A stretch of 64,000 nucleotides of DNA from the NCBI RefSeq assembly GCF_000687535.1, contig NZ_JHWC01000007.1, forward strand, positions 59,316 to 123,315, read 5' to 3'. The DNA comes from Helicobacter rodentium ATCC 700285. GTDB taxonomy: Bacteria; Campylobacterota; Campylobacteria; Campylobacterales; Helicobacteraceae. The translations under genes were made by a program, and so were the position numbers. This document shows, piece after piece, positions 1 through 7,915 of the stretch. Each line of letters opens with the position of its first letter. The first letter of the stretch is position 1. A model generated the notes under the pieces. That model was not told the origin of the DNA. It saw nothing but the letters and a program-made list of their open reading frames with translations, and did no database searches.

Positions 1-815
1 TTGTGTCTTGGATTGATGCTGTCCAAGTTTTTTAAGAGAAGTTCCGGATTTGGGTGAGAGATGATATACCCATCACTATCTATAAGAGCTTTTATGCTTC
101 CTTCAAAAATCTTAAACCGATTGTCGTTCAACACATTGTTAATGGAATCTTCACCATTGAGGATAAACCCAACTGCCCCCACTAAACGTTGTTGGTGATC
201 AAAAATAGGCATAGCCATTGCAAAACCGATAAATATGTCGTTTTCAATCGTAAATCTCCTTGCCTTTCCAAAGAATACTTTATTGTCTCCATATTTGCCT
301 TGTGTTAAAGCATTTTGAACACTTGCCATTTCTTTAATTAAAGAATCTCTTGCTTGTTTTTGAACTACACCACCGAAATTTTCCGTATCTGTATCATAAA
401 GCAATAGCATAAATTCATCCTCTTGTGTAACATTCAGAGGATTTGTTTTAAAGTGTGCGGGAGCGTCTTTAATGTAAAGAAATCCATAATCCGCAAAAGA
501 TGAACTATCAAAGAATCCCTCCATTACACTATAAACATCTTGAGCATTGAGATTTTGAATGTTTGTGCTTTCAAAGATATAATCCAGTGCCTTAGCACTT
601 CCTTGTGTAATTGTCCCTAATTCATTCATCATACCTCTAATGCGTTCAGCATCACTTTCTGCAACCTTTGCAATGATTGTTCTAGCATTTGCTTGCATAT
701 TTTCGCTTACCTGTTGGGTGATGATAACGCTAAGAACGAGTATGCCTACGATAAAAATCACTCCAATGGCGCAAACTAATTTTGTTTGCAACTTAAGATT
801 GTTTAAAAATCCCAT
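1..815 (-). CDS. Methyl-accepting chemotaxis protein, N-terminal part (runs off the window)
   Basis: Reading the minus strand from the ATG at 813-815 gives an open frame of 271 codons to the window edge. It starts MGFLNNLKLQTKLV, followed by one strong membrane segment (about residues 12-30), then a periplasmic sensor region with cache-like features such as DTDTENFGGVV and a late segment GAVGFILNGEDSI...ALIDSDGYIISHPN. This is the usual front half of a transmembrane chemoreceptor; the HAMP and signalling domains would lie left of position 1. A good ribosome site (AAAGAAAGGAAA) precedes the ATG. The ligand cannot be told from the sequence. Family call is firm, specificity unknown. Confidence 0.85.
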   Translation of the reverse strand, partial: MGFLNNLKLQTKLVCAIGVIFIVGILVLSVIITQQVSENMQANARTIIAKVAESDAERIRGMMNELGTITQGSAKALDYIFESTNIQNLNAQDVYSVMEGFFDSSSFADYGFLYIKDAPAHFKTNPLNVTQEDEFMLLLYDTDTENFGGVVQKQARDSLIKEMASVQNALTQGKYGDNKVFFGKARRFTIENDIFIGFAMAMPIFDHQQRLVGAVGFILNGEDSINNVLNDNRFKIFEGSIKALIDSDGYIISHPNPELLLKNLDSINPRH

Positions 816-948
816 TATTGTTTTTTCCTTTCTTTAAATTTTAAATAAAGCTTATATTATATTATACAAAAAATAAAGAAAAATAAAAATAAATTTTAGC
901 TAAAACACAAGATGGATAGAACGAAAAACCTAAAAACAATCCAAATTT

Positions 949-989
949 ATAGATTGCCTCGTTGCGCTTCACATCACCTTGCAATGACA
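949..989 (-). repeat. Half copy of the dispersed TCATTGC repeat
   Basis: The minus strand reads TGTCATTGCAAGG...GAGGCAATCTATAAA, matching the left arm of the fuller repeats at 42523 and 58034. It lies in the 224-base gap between the chemoreceptor and pstB. Only one arm is present. I see no gene in the rest of this gap. Confidence 0.6.
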
Positions 990-1039
990 ATGATAGTTTG
1001 CATAAGAATAATGTCCTGCAAAGGTGTAAGGATTGACTC

Positions 1040-1780
1040 CTAGCGATTCAAATGAGCCTCTAGTACCTCTCTGTTTTTTGGCACTTTTATGATTTGACTT
1101 CCGCCCTCTTGGATTTGCATAATGGCTAAAGAATCCGCGATTCTTAAAGCTTGGTCAATGTTGTGTGAAACCATTATTAATGTATGTGTTTTGGCAATTT
1201 CAAGCAGCAAATCCTCAATCACTCTTTGGGAATGCAAATCTAGCGCACTTGTTGGTTCGTCCAAAAGCAGAATCTTTGGGCTTAAGCTTAGGATTCTAGC
1301 TAAAAGTAGTCTTTGTTGCTCCCCACCAGAGAGGCGCAATGCGTTTTCTTTCAAACGATTCTTTAAAGAATCCCAAAGCCCCACTTGCTTTAAGGATTCG
1401 CAGATCTTAGCCTCTATGGCAGTTTTATCTAGGTTTGTCAAGAGAGAAAGTGGCAAACTCAAGTTTTTTTCAATGCTTAGGTTAAAGGGTTGGGGAGCTT
1501 GAAAAAGCATACCGATATTTTTGCGCAAAATCTCTAGCGGGAGACTTTGAATCTCCACAAGAGAATTAGATTCTAAATTTACATAAATTTCGCCTAAAAC
1601 CTCTCCGCCCATTTCCTCGCAAAGCCGATTAATGCAGCGTAAAAAAGTGCTTTTGCCACAACCAGAAGAACCCAAAAGCGTAAAGATTCCATATTGTTGG
1701 ATTTCTAAATTAAGATGAGAAAAAATCTGTTTTTGCCCAAAACGCACGCCAAGATGATTGATTTTAAGACTTAAAGACAC
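1040..1780 (-). CDS. pstB: Phosphate ABC transporter ATP-binding protein PstB
   Basis: ATPase subunit that powers phosphate import through PstA/PstC at the inner membrane. The 246-residue protein has Walker A GSSGCGKST (37-45), the Q-loop LFQAPQPFNLSIEKN (92-106, close to the PstB-typical form), signature LSGGEQQRL (150-158), Walker B ILLLDEP (170-176) and H-loop histidine 206. Length fits PstB (about 250). It overlaps pstA by 17 bases and is the last gene of a pstS-pstC-pstA-pstB run. No phoU follows; a partial repeat and the chemoreceptor do. Confidence 0.92.
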   Translation of the reverse strand: MSLSLKINHLGVRFGQKQIFSHLNLEIQQYGIFTLLGSSGCGKSTFLRCINRLCEEMGGEVLGEIYVNLESNSLVEIQSLPLEILRKNIGMLFQAPQPFNLSIEKNLSLPLSLLTNLDKTAIEAKICESLKQVGLWDSLKNRLKENALRLSGGEQQRLLLARILSLSPKILLLDEPTSALDLHSQRVIEDLLLEIAKTHTLIMVSHNIDQALRIADSLAIMQIQEGGSQIIKVPKNREVLEAHLNR

Positions 1781-2648
1781 GCAACCCCCTTTTTGAGATT
1801 CCTTTTAAAAATGCACCCAAAAGTAACAAAAATCCACAAAGCAAAAGTAAAACCAAACTCGCTCCCATTGCGTTTTGCAATTCTAATTGTGTTTGATAGT
1901 TTTGGGAATTGTAATAGATATAAAACGACAGAGATTCAAATTTGCCCCAAAGCCCATTGGGCAATCCTGCGTTTGCAACCGCACCGACAAACATTACCAC
2001 CGCCGTATCCTCTGCAACCCTCCCTAATGCTAAGATTGCGCCACTTAGGATTCCATTTCTTGCTTCAGGCAGCAAGAAATGCCACAGAATTGCTCCTTTT
2101 TTTAATCCTAGCGCACTTGCATTGAGTATTAAGTCGTTTGGAACGGATAAAAGTGCTTCTTTGGTTGTGGCAATGAGTGTGGGCAAAACAAGCAAAGCAA
2201 GGCAACAAGCAGCGAGTAAGAGGCAGCTGTTTGCATTGGGCAAAAAGTGATTTTTTAGCCATAAAATACTTAAAAATCCAAATAGTCCCATAATTACGGA
2301 CGGAATCCCGGCAAGAATATCTACCATTGCATTTAAAAACCACTTTTGGGAGGGTGAGGCATAGAAGCTTAGATAGATTCCACAGCCAATCCCCGGCGCA
2401 ATCGCAAGTAAAAGGCTTAAAATTACAAGCCAAAAAGTCCCAACGATTGCAGGAAAGATTCCATTAAATACTGCAGCTTGTCCAAGGATTGCTAATAAGG
2501 GTGCGGTAGAACCAAAGAAAAGTTGCGAGTCTAGCGCATTAAAACCGCGCCAAAACACCCAAACAAGCAAGGATAATACAGCTAAACTGACACCAATCGT
2601 GCCAACAAGGCTTAAAAGATAGAGAAAACTTGCAATCTTGCGCCGCAT
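1764..2648 (-). CDS. pstA: Phosphate ABC transporter permease PstA
   Basis: Inner-membrane permease of the high-affinity phosphate importer. The 294-residue protein has about six hydrophobic segments and the ABC-permease EAA-like loop (ATTKEALLSVPNDLILNASALGLKKGAILWHFLLPEA), with the motif GRVAEDTAVVMFVGA typical of the PstA family. It sits 9 bases downstream of pstC and overlaps pstB, so the four genes are almost certainly one transcript. Length is normal for PstA. Confidence 0.9.
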   Translation of the reverse strand: MRRKIASFLYLLSLVGTIGVSLAVLSLLVWVFWRGFNALDSQLFFGSTAPLLAILGQAAVFNGIFPAIVGTFWLVILSLLLAIAPGIGCGIYLSFYASPSQKWFLNAMVDILAGIPSVIMGLFGFLSILWLKNHFLPNANSCLLLAACCLALLVLPTLIATTKEALLSVPNDLILNASALGLKKGAILWHFLLPEARNGILSGAILALGRVAEDTAVVMFVGAVANAGLPNGLWGKFESLSFYIYYNSQNYQTQLELQNAMGASLVLLLLCGFLLLLGAFLKGISKRGLRVFKS

Positions 2649-2657
2649 TTTGAATCC

Positions 2658-3500
2658 TTAAAGGGTTTTGGAATCTTTTTGCAAGATTCCACGCGCAAGA
2701 AGGGCTAAAAATGCGTTAATGACAATGAGCAAAAAGCCCGATACAAAAAGCGCATTGTATGCCCCCCCAACACTTTCATTTGCAGTAATAAGCGCAATAT
2801 GCGCACTTAAAACGCGCAAAGGATCTAAAAGAGAAGTAGCGAAATTTAAGGCATTAGAGGAGAGCATTAATGCAATCATTGTATCGCCAAAGGCTCGTCC
2901 AAAGCCTAGTAAAAACGCTCCGATTAAGACATTTTTTGCCTTTGGAATCACAACAAAGATAAGCGTTTCAAAATCACGCATTCCAAGCGCAAGGGCGTTT
3001 AAGTGCTGATGATAAAAAGGCTTTTTGATTCCAGATTCCAAAAGTAAAACCATTGTAGGCAAGATAACTAGACTTAAAACACAGATACAAGCAAGGAGAT
3101 TCCTCCCACTTCCTCCAAAGGCTTCCCGCAAGAGTGGTACAAGCAAGAATAATGCACCAAAGGCATACAAAATGGTAGGAATAGAACCCATTAAACGCAC
3201 AAGAAAGCTTAGGGTGGCTTGTAAAAGTTTGCCTATTTTGGATTTTTTGGGCAAAATCAACGCACAGACGATTCCTAGACTACAAGGAAATGCGACAAGC
3301 AGTGTGCTAAAACTTAGAATCAGTGAATTTCCAAGCATCGTTAAAATCCCAAATTCATTCGCTTTGGGATTCCAACTAAAAGTAAGCGTCAAGCTAGGAT
3401 TGAGCGCAAGTGTTTGCAGTCCAAACCCGCCAATGACGATAAAAAGCAGACAGATTCCAGTTAATGCTATGATTGTCGCAAAAGTCGCGACAAGTTTCAT
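2658..3500 (-). CDS. pstC: Phosphate ABC transporter permease PstC
   Basis: Second permease of the phosphate importer, pairing with PstA. The 280-residue protein has a long N-terminal membrane helix, about six segments in all, and the permease loop (ESGIKKPFYHQHLNALALGMRDFETLIFVVIPKAKN) followed by GFGRAFGDTMIALMLSSNA, the PstC counterpart of the PstA GR.x.D motif. Its ATG overlaps the stop of pstS by four bases, indicating translational coupling. A run of seven G (minus strand, 2762-2768) lies in the coding sequence but does not disturb the frame. Confidence 0.9.
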   Translation of the reverse strand: MKLVATFATIIALTGICLLFIVIGGFGLQTLALNPSLTLTFSWNPKANEFGILTMLGNSLILSFSTLLVAFPCSLGIVCALILPKKSKIGKLLQATLSFLVRLMGSIPTILYAFGALFLLVPLLREAFGGSGRNLLACICVLSLVILPTMVLLLESGIKKPFYHQHLNALALGMRDFETLIFVVIPKAKNVLIGAFLLGFGRAFGDTMIALMLSSNALNFATSLLDPLRVLSAHIALITANESVGGAYNALFVSGFLLIVINAFLALLARGILQKDSKTL

Positions 3501-4381
3501 TTTGGAAGTGGAATATAACCGGATTGTTCAATAAACTCTGCGCCATCACTAGAATAAATGTAATCCACAAAAAGCTTTGTAAGTCCTTGTGGCTCACCTT
3601 TTGTATTCATATAGAGAAGGCGGCTGATTGGATAAGTTCCTTCTTTGGTGTTTTCTTGGCTTGGTGTAACGCCCTCAAATGCGATTCCCTTAATACTATC
3701 ATCTAAATGCCCGATTCCAACATAGCCAATCGCATTTTTATCTTGTGCAATGGCAATTTTCATCGCCCCATTAGAACTTACAACATTTGCGGTTTGTGTA
3801 ATCTCTGTGCCTTTGTCCAAACCTTTGGATTCAAAAGTGTCGCGTGTCCCGCTACCATCTTCGCGGACATAAAGGTTAATTGCACCCTCGCTTCCGCCTA
3901 GCTCACTCCAATTTTTAATCGCACCGCTAAAGATTTGACTTGCTTGTTCTTTTGTTAGATTTGCAATAGGATTTTCTTTATGCACCGCAATAGCAACGCC
4001 ATCTACTGCAAAAGGAAAAGAAACTAAGCCATATTTTTCAATTTCTTGGGGTTTGAGTGCGCGTCCCGTGTTGCCAATATGCACCAAGCCTTCTCCAACT
4101 TTTGTGATTCCAGCACCTGTGCCACCGCCTGTAATGCTGATAATGATTTGAGGATTCGCTAGGCTAATCGCTTCTGCTGCCTTTTTCATTACAGGGATAT
4201 GCGCTGTGCCTCCTGCGATGTCAATCTTGCCTTGCTGATTTGCAAAAACTGCTAAATTTTCACTTGTATTAGAAGTGTTATTGGATTCCGCAGAATCTTT
4301 AGAATTAGACCCACAACCGGTAAATGCACCAAATGTGAGCAACAAAACTGAAGCCGATAAAAGCGTAGAAACTTTTAGCAT
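3497..4381 (-). CDS. pstS: Phosphate-binding lipoprotein PstS
   Basis: Periplasmic phosphate receptor that delivers phosphate to PstCA. The 294-residue product has a lipoprotein signal (hydrophobic 5-20, lipobox FTGC with lipidated Cys23) and a PBP-II type phosphate-binding body with SITGGGTGAGITKVGEGLVHIGN and REDGSGTRDTFESKG, the latter being the classic SGTR phosphate loop. It is first in the pst operon. AAGGAGAAC precedes the ATG, and a possible -10 (TACAAT, minus strand 4415-4420) lies upstream. I cannot recognise a Pho-box equivalent. Confidence 0.93.
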   Translation of the reverse strand: MLKVSTLLSASVLLLTFGAFTGCGSNSKDSAESNNTSNTSENLAVFANQQGKIDIAGGTAHIPVMKKAAEAISLANPQIIISITGGGTGAGITKVGEGLVHIGNTGRALKPQEIEKYGLVSFPFAVDGVAIAVHKENPIANLTKEQASQIFSGAIKNWSELGGSEGAINLYVREDGSGTRDTFESKGLDKGTEITQTANVVSSNGAMKIAIAQDKNAIGYVGIGHLDDSIKGIAFEGVTPSQENTKEGTYPISRLLYMNTKGEPQGLTKLFVDYIYSSDGAEFIEQSGYIPLPK

Positions 4382-4414
4382 TATGTTCTCCTTTTGTGAA
4401 GTTTAAAAGCTTGT

Positions 4415-4420
4415 ATTGTA
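4415..4420 (-). promoter_or_regulatory. Possible -10 element of the pst operon
   Basis: On the minus strand GCTACAATACAAGC lies about 34 bases upstream of the pstS ATG, with a purine-rich ribosome site between. Campylobacterota promoters often show only a recognisable -10 box. No clear -35 is seen. Confidence 0.4.
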
Positions 4421-4455
4421 GCAAAATTTCTTTGAAAAATCTGTTTGTTCTTGCG

Positions 4456-4476
4456 CGAAAATTTTAAAAATTTTCG
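4456..4476. repeat. Perfect 10-bp inverted repeat, CGAAAATTTT arms
   Basis: CGAAAATTTT, one A, then AAAATTTTCG form a near-perfect palindrome upstream of pstS. It could be an operator for the pst operon or a hairpin of the adjoining repeat element. Its distance from the likely -10 (about 35 bases upstream) fits an activator site, but this is inference. Confidence 0.4.
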
Positions 4477-4540
4477 TGGCAACCTGATAAGGCGGAATCC
4501 CATAAGGCATTTTCTGTCTTGTCTTTGTGAGATTCCGCTG

Positions 4541-4594
4541 AAGGAATCGTGGCAATCTATAATGTAAAATCTTGCTTGTAAAGATTCCATTGCT
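4541..4594 (+). repeat. Partial copy of the dispersed repeat
   Basis: Contains GGCAATCTATAATG and, after a spacer, GTAAAGATTCCATTGC, which match the middle of the copies at 42523 and 58034. It occupies most of the gap between pstS and the downstream cation efflux gene. A minus-strand reading frame across it looks accidental. Confidence 0.5.
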
Positions 4595-4662
4595 TTATTT
4601 TTCGTAATAAAATCTGTAAAAATGCGTTATAATCTTGATAAATTTCTATTTAGGTTTTATGA

Positions 4663-5652
4663 GTGAAATTAAAAATCCCAACGAGCAATTATGGCAAGAA
4701 AGTGCGTCAAAACTTTTTGCAACCCTTGCAAACCGCGCAGCCACTACTAGCAAACAATCAGCGGGAGCAGTTTGTTTTAAAAATCTCAATGTATAGTGCG
4801 TTGCTTTTAGCGATTCTTGGAATTGGGTTTGGGCTTAGCTTTAAGAGTGCAGCGATTGTTTTTGATGGAATTATTGCACTTATTTCGGTGGGTTTGGGGT
4901 TGTTAAGCGTGATTACCTCGCGTTTTGTTTATCGCGAAGACGATGATGTGTTTCAATATGGTTATGTGCGCTTTGAACCAATGGTGAATCTTTTTAAAAG
5001 CTTGATTTTGATTATTGTGTGTGCTTATGCGCTCATTGGCGGGATTGATGATATTTTAAGCGGTGGCTATACCTTGCAAATCAATGGCGCAATGGCTTAT
5101 ACGATTTGCGCATTTTTATTGTGTTTTGTGATTTTTATTTATACGCGCTTTTACGCAAAGAGGTTGGATTCTGAATTAATCGGCGTGGATAATGTGGAAT
5201 GGAAAATTGATTGTGTGCTTTATTTTGGTGCGTTACTTGCCTTTGGTGCAATCTTATTGTTTGATCCACAACAAGAAATGGCTTTCACGCGCTATATTGA
5301 TCCGATTTTGCTTGTATTGCTGTGTGTGTTTTTGGCTCTCTCTCCTTTGAAGATTTTTTTTGCGAATCTGAAAGATTTGATGATGGTTGCTCCAAAGGAG
5401 CTAGATGATAAAATCACAGAGGTAATGGAAAGTTTAAGTGCAGAATATGGGTTTGAGGACTATGATACGCATGTGGCAAAAAGCGGAAGGTTTTTTATGA
5501 TTGAAGTCAATCTTCTTATCACCGATGCAAATGCGAAAATAAGCATTGGTGAAATAGACATTATTCGTAACAAAATTGAACAATCCTTAGAGATTCCAAG
5601 TTATAAAATTTGGCTGCTCGTAAGCTTTACCGCGAACCCAAAGTGGTTGTAA
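4663..5652 (+). CDS. Cation diffusion facilitator family transporter; N-terminus uncertain
   Basis: Probable divalent metal efflux protein of the inner membrane. From about residue 35 the frame is clearly a cation-diffusion protein: about five or six membrane helices (the first at SMYSALLLAILGIGF), then a cytoplasmic C-terminal domain ending SFTANPKWL. The start is a problem. A GTG at 4663 opens this frame, but an ATG at 4659, closer to the AGG ribosome site, opens another frame reading MSEIKNPNEQLWQESASK through to a stop at 4795-4797. That N-terminus looks equally natural, so a one-base indel near 4755-4765 is possible. Metal specificity is not visible. Confidence 0.75.
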   Translation: MKLKIPTSNYGKKVRQNFLQPLQTAQPLLANNQREQFVLKISMYSALLLAILGIGFGLSFKSAAIVFDGIIALISVGLGLLSVITSRFVYREDDDVFQYGYVRFEPMVNLFKSLILIIVCAYALIGGIDDILSGGYTLQINGAMAYTICAFLLCFVIFIYTRFYAKRLDSELIGVDNVEWKIDCVLYFGALLAFGAILLFDPQQEMAFTRYIDPILLVLLCVFLALSPLKIFFANLKDLMMVAPKELDDKITEVMESLSAEYGFEDYDTHVAKSGRFFMIEVNLLITDANAKISIGEIDIIRNKIEQSLEIPSYKIWLLVSFTANPKWL

Positions 5653-5723
5653 TGCAATATTTTAATATTGATAATTTTGTAAAAACAAAATATAATTTAC
5701 AGCAAAGCTAAATAAAATTTGGC

Positions 5724-5729
5724 TATAAT
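5724..5729 (+). promoter_or_regulatory. Likely -10 (TATAAT) of the fliN operon
   Basis: GGCTATAATG lies 45 bases upstream of the CheX-like gene that opens the flagellar run. It matches a sigma-70 extended -10; no sigma-54 or FliA pattern is evident here. Confidence 0.55.
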
Positions 5730-5773
5730 GATTTTTATTAATTTTTTAGCTTATTAAATGCAAGGTTATTTTT

Positions 5774-6187
5774 ATGAAAGGAATCATTGAGAAGGCGTTT
5801 ATCCAAGCAATACAAGATACGCTTGAGAAAACTCCGATACGTTGTGATAACAAGCTTTTGCGTGGTTATCTTTCTAGTATTGATGTTATTTTTGATGATA
5901 ACACGAAAGGGACGGTTACTTTTGTGAGTTCTAAGGAATTTTTGAATGTTCTTTCCTTTGGATTGTTTGGAGAAAGTGCGAAAGATGATTTGACTTTACA
6001 AGATCTTTCACAAGAATTGGCTAATTTGACGATTGGGCTTAGTAAAGTGCTTGCAATTAAAGAGGGAAAGAATTTCAATATTAATACTCCGCGCGTGTTT
6101 GGCTATGGTGAGTTTCAAGATAGACAATACAATCATTTGAATTTTGTGCTTGAGGGCGCACCTTGCTCGTTATTTTTGCATAGATAA
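5774..6187 (+). CDS. CheX-like chemotaxis protein (CheC/CheX/FliY fold)
   Basis: The 137-residue protein has the layout of the CheC/CheX phosphatase family: an N-terminal helix (EKAFIQAIQDTLEK), a strand-rich middle (GTVTFVSSKEFLNVLSFGLFG) and a helix DLSQELANLTIGLSKVLA resembling the conserved E..N...G signature. Members dephosphorylate CheY-P or assist the motor switch. It lies nine bases ahead of fliN, which favours a motor-switch or chemotaxis role. No membrane segment or signal peptide is seen. Family call moderate; catalytic activity is inference. Confidence 0.65.
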   Translation: MKGIIEKAFIQAIQDTLEKTPIRCDNKLLRGYLSSIDVIFDDNTKGTVTFVSSKEFLNVLSFGLFGESAKDDLTLQDLSQELANLTIGLSKVLAIKEGKNFNINTPRVFGYGEFQDRQYNHLNFVLEGAPCSLFLHR

Positions 6188-6196
6188 AGGGAAATT

Positions 6197-6556
6197 ATGC
6201 CAGCAGATGAATTTACATTAGCTAAAATCCAAGCACCAAAACAAGAGGATTTAGCGCGTTATTTAGATGGAATTATGAACAATTATAGTGGGCTTTTAGA
6301 TATGGGTGTGATTTTTAAGTCCGAGCTTGGTTCTACAAAAGTTCCTTTGTTAGATATTTTGCGGTTTGAGAAAGGCTCTATTATTGACTTGCAAAAACCT
6401 GCGGGTGAAAGTGTGGAAATTTACATTAATGGGCGTATTATTGGCAAGGGTGAAGTAATGGTGTATGAGAAAAATTTAGCCATTCGTGTCAATGAAATTT
6501 TGGATTCTAATGCTATTATTTATTATCTAACAAGAGAGAGTATTAGCACGGTATGA
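6197..6556 (+). CDS. fliN: Flagellar motor switch protein FliN
   Basis: Component of the C-ring at the base of the flagellum, where it binds CheY-P indirectly and helps export. The 119-residue protein ends in a SpoA (surface presentation of antigens) domain: LLDMGVIFKSELGSTKVPLLDILRFEKGSIIDLQKPAGESVEIYINGRIIGKGEVMVYEKNLAIRV, the canonical FliN order. It overlaps the next gene by four bases (ATGA), so fliN and the FliO-like gene are coupled. Confidence 0.93.
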   Translation: MPADEFTLAKIQAPKQEDLARYLDGIMNNYSGLLDMGVIFKSELGSTKVPLLDILRFEKGSIIDLQKPAGESVEIYINGRIIGKGEVMVYEKNLAIRVNEILDSNAIIYYLTRESISTV

Positions 6557-7098
6557 GACTATTTCTTGTGTCTTTTGGGTTATGTTTTTTGTGTGGAATC
6601 TTGGGTGCTAACAATCAGATTCAAGGGGGAGCGTCCGCGGGAAATGTGAATGCAACAAAGGATTTTTTGCAAGGAATGAAAACCGATTCTGAATCTTTGC
6701 AATTTTCTTTTGAAACAGGGAAATCACCCCTTGAAAGTGTGAGTATGTTGCAATATTCTGGTGTTATTTTAATCCTAATTGGTCTTTTGCTATTTTTGTG
6801 GTATGTAAAAAACCGCTTAAACGCTCCGCAAATCAAAATGCGCAAAACCAATGTATTTGGTGCATTGTTTGATAAAGAAAATCTACCAAATGTCGTGCAG
6901 GTGGAATCCATTACAACTTTAGGAATCAATAGTAAATTAATCGTGTTTGAGGCTTATGAAAAAAGATATTTGGTGATTCTAAGCCCAAACAATACAACAT
7001 TAGTAGATTCCTATAATATAACATCATTCAAAAGCAATACTCAAGAATCGTTTAAGGAATTATTGAAGACAGAGTTACCAAGTGAAGAAGCGAAATAG
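6553..7098 (+). CDS. fliO: FliO-like flagellar export membrane protein
   Basis: FliO helps assemble the FliP ring of the flagellar export gate. This 181-residue protein has a cleavable-looking N-terminal segment (MRLFLVSFGLCFLCGILGA), a periplasmic stretch, one strong membrane helix (about 72-88, GVILILIGLLLFLWYV), and a cytoplasmic domain with SITTLGINSKLIVFEAYEKRYLVILSPNNTTLVDS, the small beta domain typical of FliO (compare the general form 'l..k.sl.lve..g..lllG.s...v.ll'). Position directly after fliN supports this. Sequence similarity in the FliO family is low, so confidence is moderate. Confidence 0.7.
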   Translation: MRLFLVSFGLCFLCGILGANNQIQGGASAGNVNATKDFLQGMKTDSESLQFSFETGKSPLESVSMLQYSGVILILIGLLLFLWYVKNRLNAPQIKMRKTNVFGALFDKENLPNVVQVESITTLGINSKLIVFEAYEKRYLVILSPNNTTLVDSYNITSFKSNTQESFKELLKTELPSEEAK

Positions 7099-7891
7099 TT
7101 TCCTTGCGCTTTGTTTATCCTTAGCAATCCATATTCTGTTGTTTGCGCTTTTTTTATGGGAATCTAGTGTGAGTGATTTTTATCACCCTCCAAGAATGGG
7201 AACAAAAGAGGGTGAGCGTGTGAGTTTGAAGTCTTTTAGGTTTTCACAAGGTGGAGACAATCAAGCAAGAGAGAAAGTAGAATTGCAAACTCCAACAACC
7301 ACGCCTCCTCCAAATTTATCCACACAAGAGCCAACCAAAGAGAATGTTACGCCTCCCAAGCCACAGCCCAAACCCCAAAAGCCTAAACCAAAGCCTACGC
7401 CTCCTAAGAAAAATCAACCCGCTAGAGCCTCCCAAGCCCAGCAATCCAAATCCAATAATGCTTTAGCGCAAAGCCTCTCTAAACCACAGCCACAAAGGAG
7501 TGCAGGGACACCGGATTCCCCCTCTATTTATGATTTTGGTAAAGATATGTCTAACCAAGAAATAAAAGACTTGTATGGTGAGGAATTTGGCTCACTTGAT
7601 GCGGAGCAAAGGCAGTTTATCAAGAATAATTTAAGTGGAATTGGACGCATTACTCAAAGGTATTTAAAATACCCAACAATCGCAGGTAAAATGGGGCAAC
7701 AAGGGGATAATATTGTGGAGTTTTATTTGCACCCAAATGGCGATATATCCGAGCTGAAACTCCTAACACCAAGTGGCTTTAGACTGCTAGATGACAATAG
7801 CATTCACACGATTAAAATTGCTTATAAAGATTATCCTTATCCAAGCGTGAAAACTAAAATTCGCATTCGGGTGATGTATAGGATTTATTGA
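7082..7891 (+). CDS. TonB-like energy-transducing protein
   Basis: The 269-residue product starts at a GTG inside fliO (17-base overlap). It has an N-terminal membrane anchor (about 8-26, FLALCLSLAIHILLFALFLW), a long Pro/Lys-rich rod (about 90-125, PKPQPKPQKPKPKPTPPKK) that would span the periplasm, and a C-terminal TonB-type domain (KYPTIAGKMGQQGDNIVEFYLHPNGDISELKLLTPSGFRLLDDNSIHTIKIAYKDYPYP). TonB couples the proton gradient to outer-membrane receptors, such as the one encoded at 16609-18597. The fliN-fliO-tonB-like order resembles what I recall of H. pylori. No exbB/exbD is next to it. Confidence 0.82.
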   Translation: MKKRNSFLALCLSLAIHILLFALFLWESSVSDFYHPPRMGTKEGERVSLKSFRFSQGGDNQAREKVELQTPTTTPPPNLSTQEPTKENVTPPKPQPKPQKPKPKPTPPKKNQPARASQAQQSKSNNALAQSLSKPQPQRSAGTPDSPSIYDFGKDMSNQEIKDLYGEEFGSLDAEQRQFIKNNLSGIGRITQRYLKYPTIAGKMGQQGDNIVEFYLHPNGDISELKLLTPSGFRLLDDNSIHTIKIAYKDYPYPSVKTKIRIRVMYRIY

Positions 7892-7915
7892 GATTCACAT
7901 AAATTAAGTGCTATA

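Noticed and set aside
2762..2768. Seven G (minus strand) in pstC as a phase-variation tract
   Set aside because: Seven is short for slippage, the frame is intact, and pstC is not a surface gene.
4381..4590. A 69-codon minus-strand frame upstream of pstS
   Set aside because: It runs over the palindrome and the partial repeat, and its amino-acid content looks like non-coding DNA.
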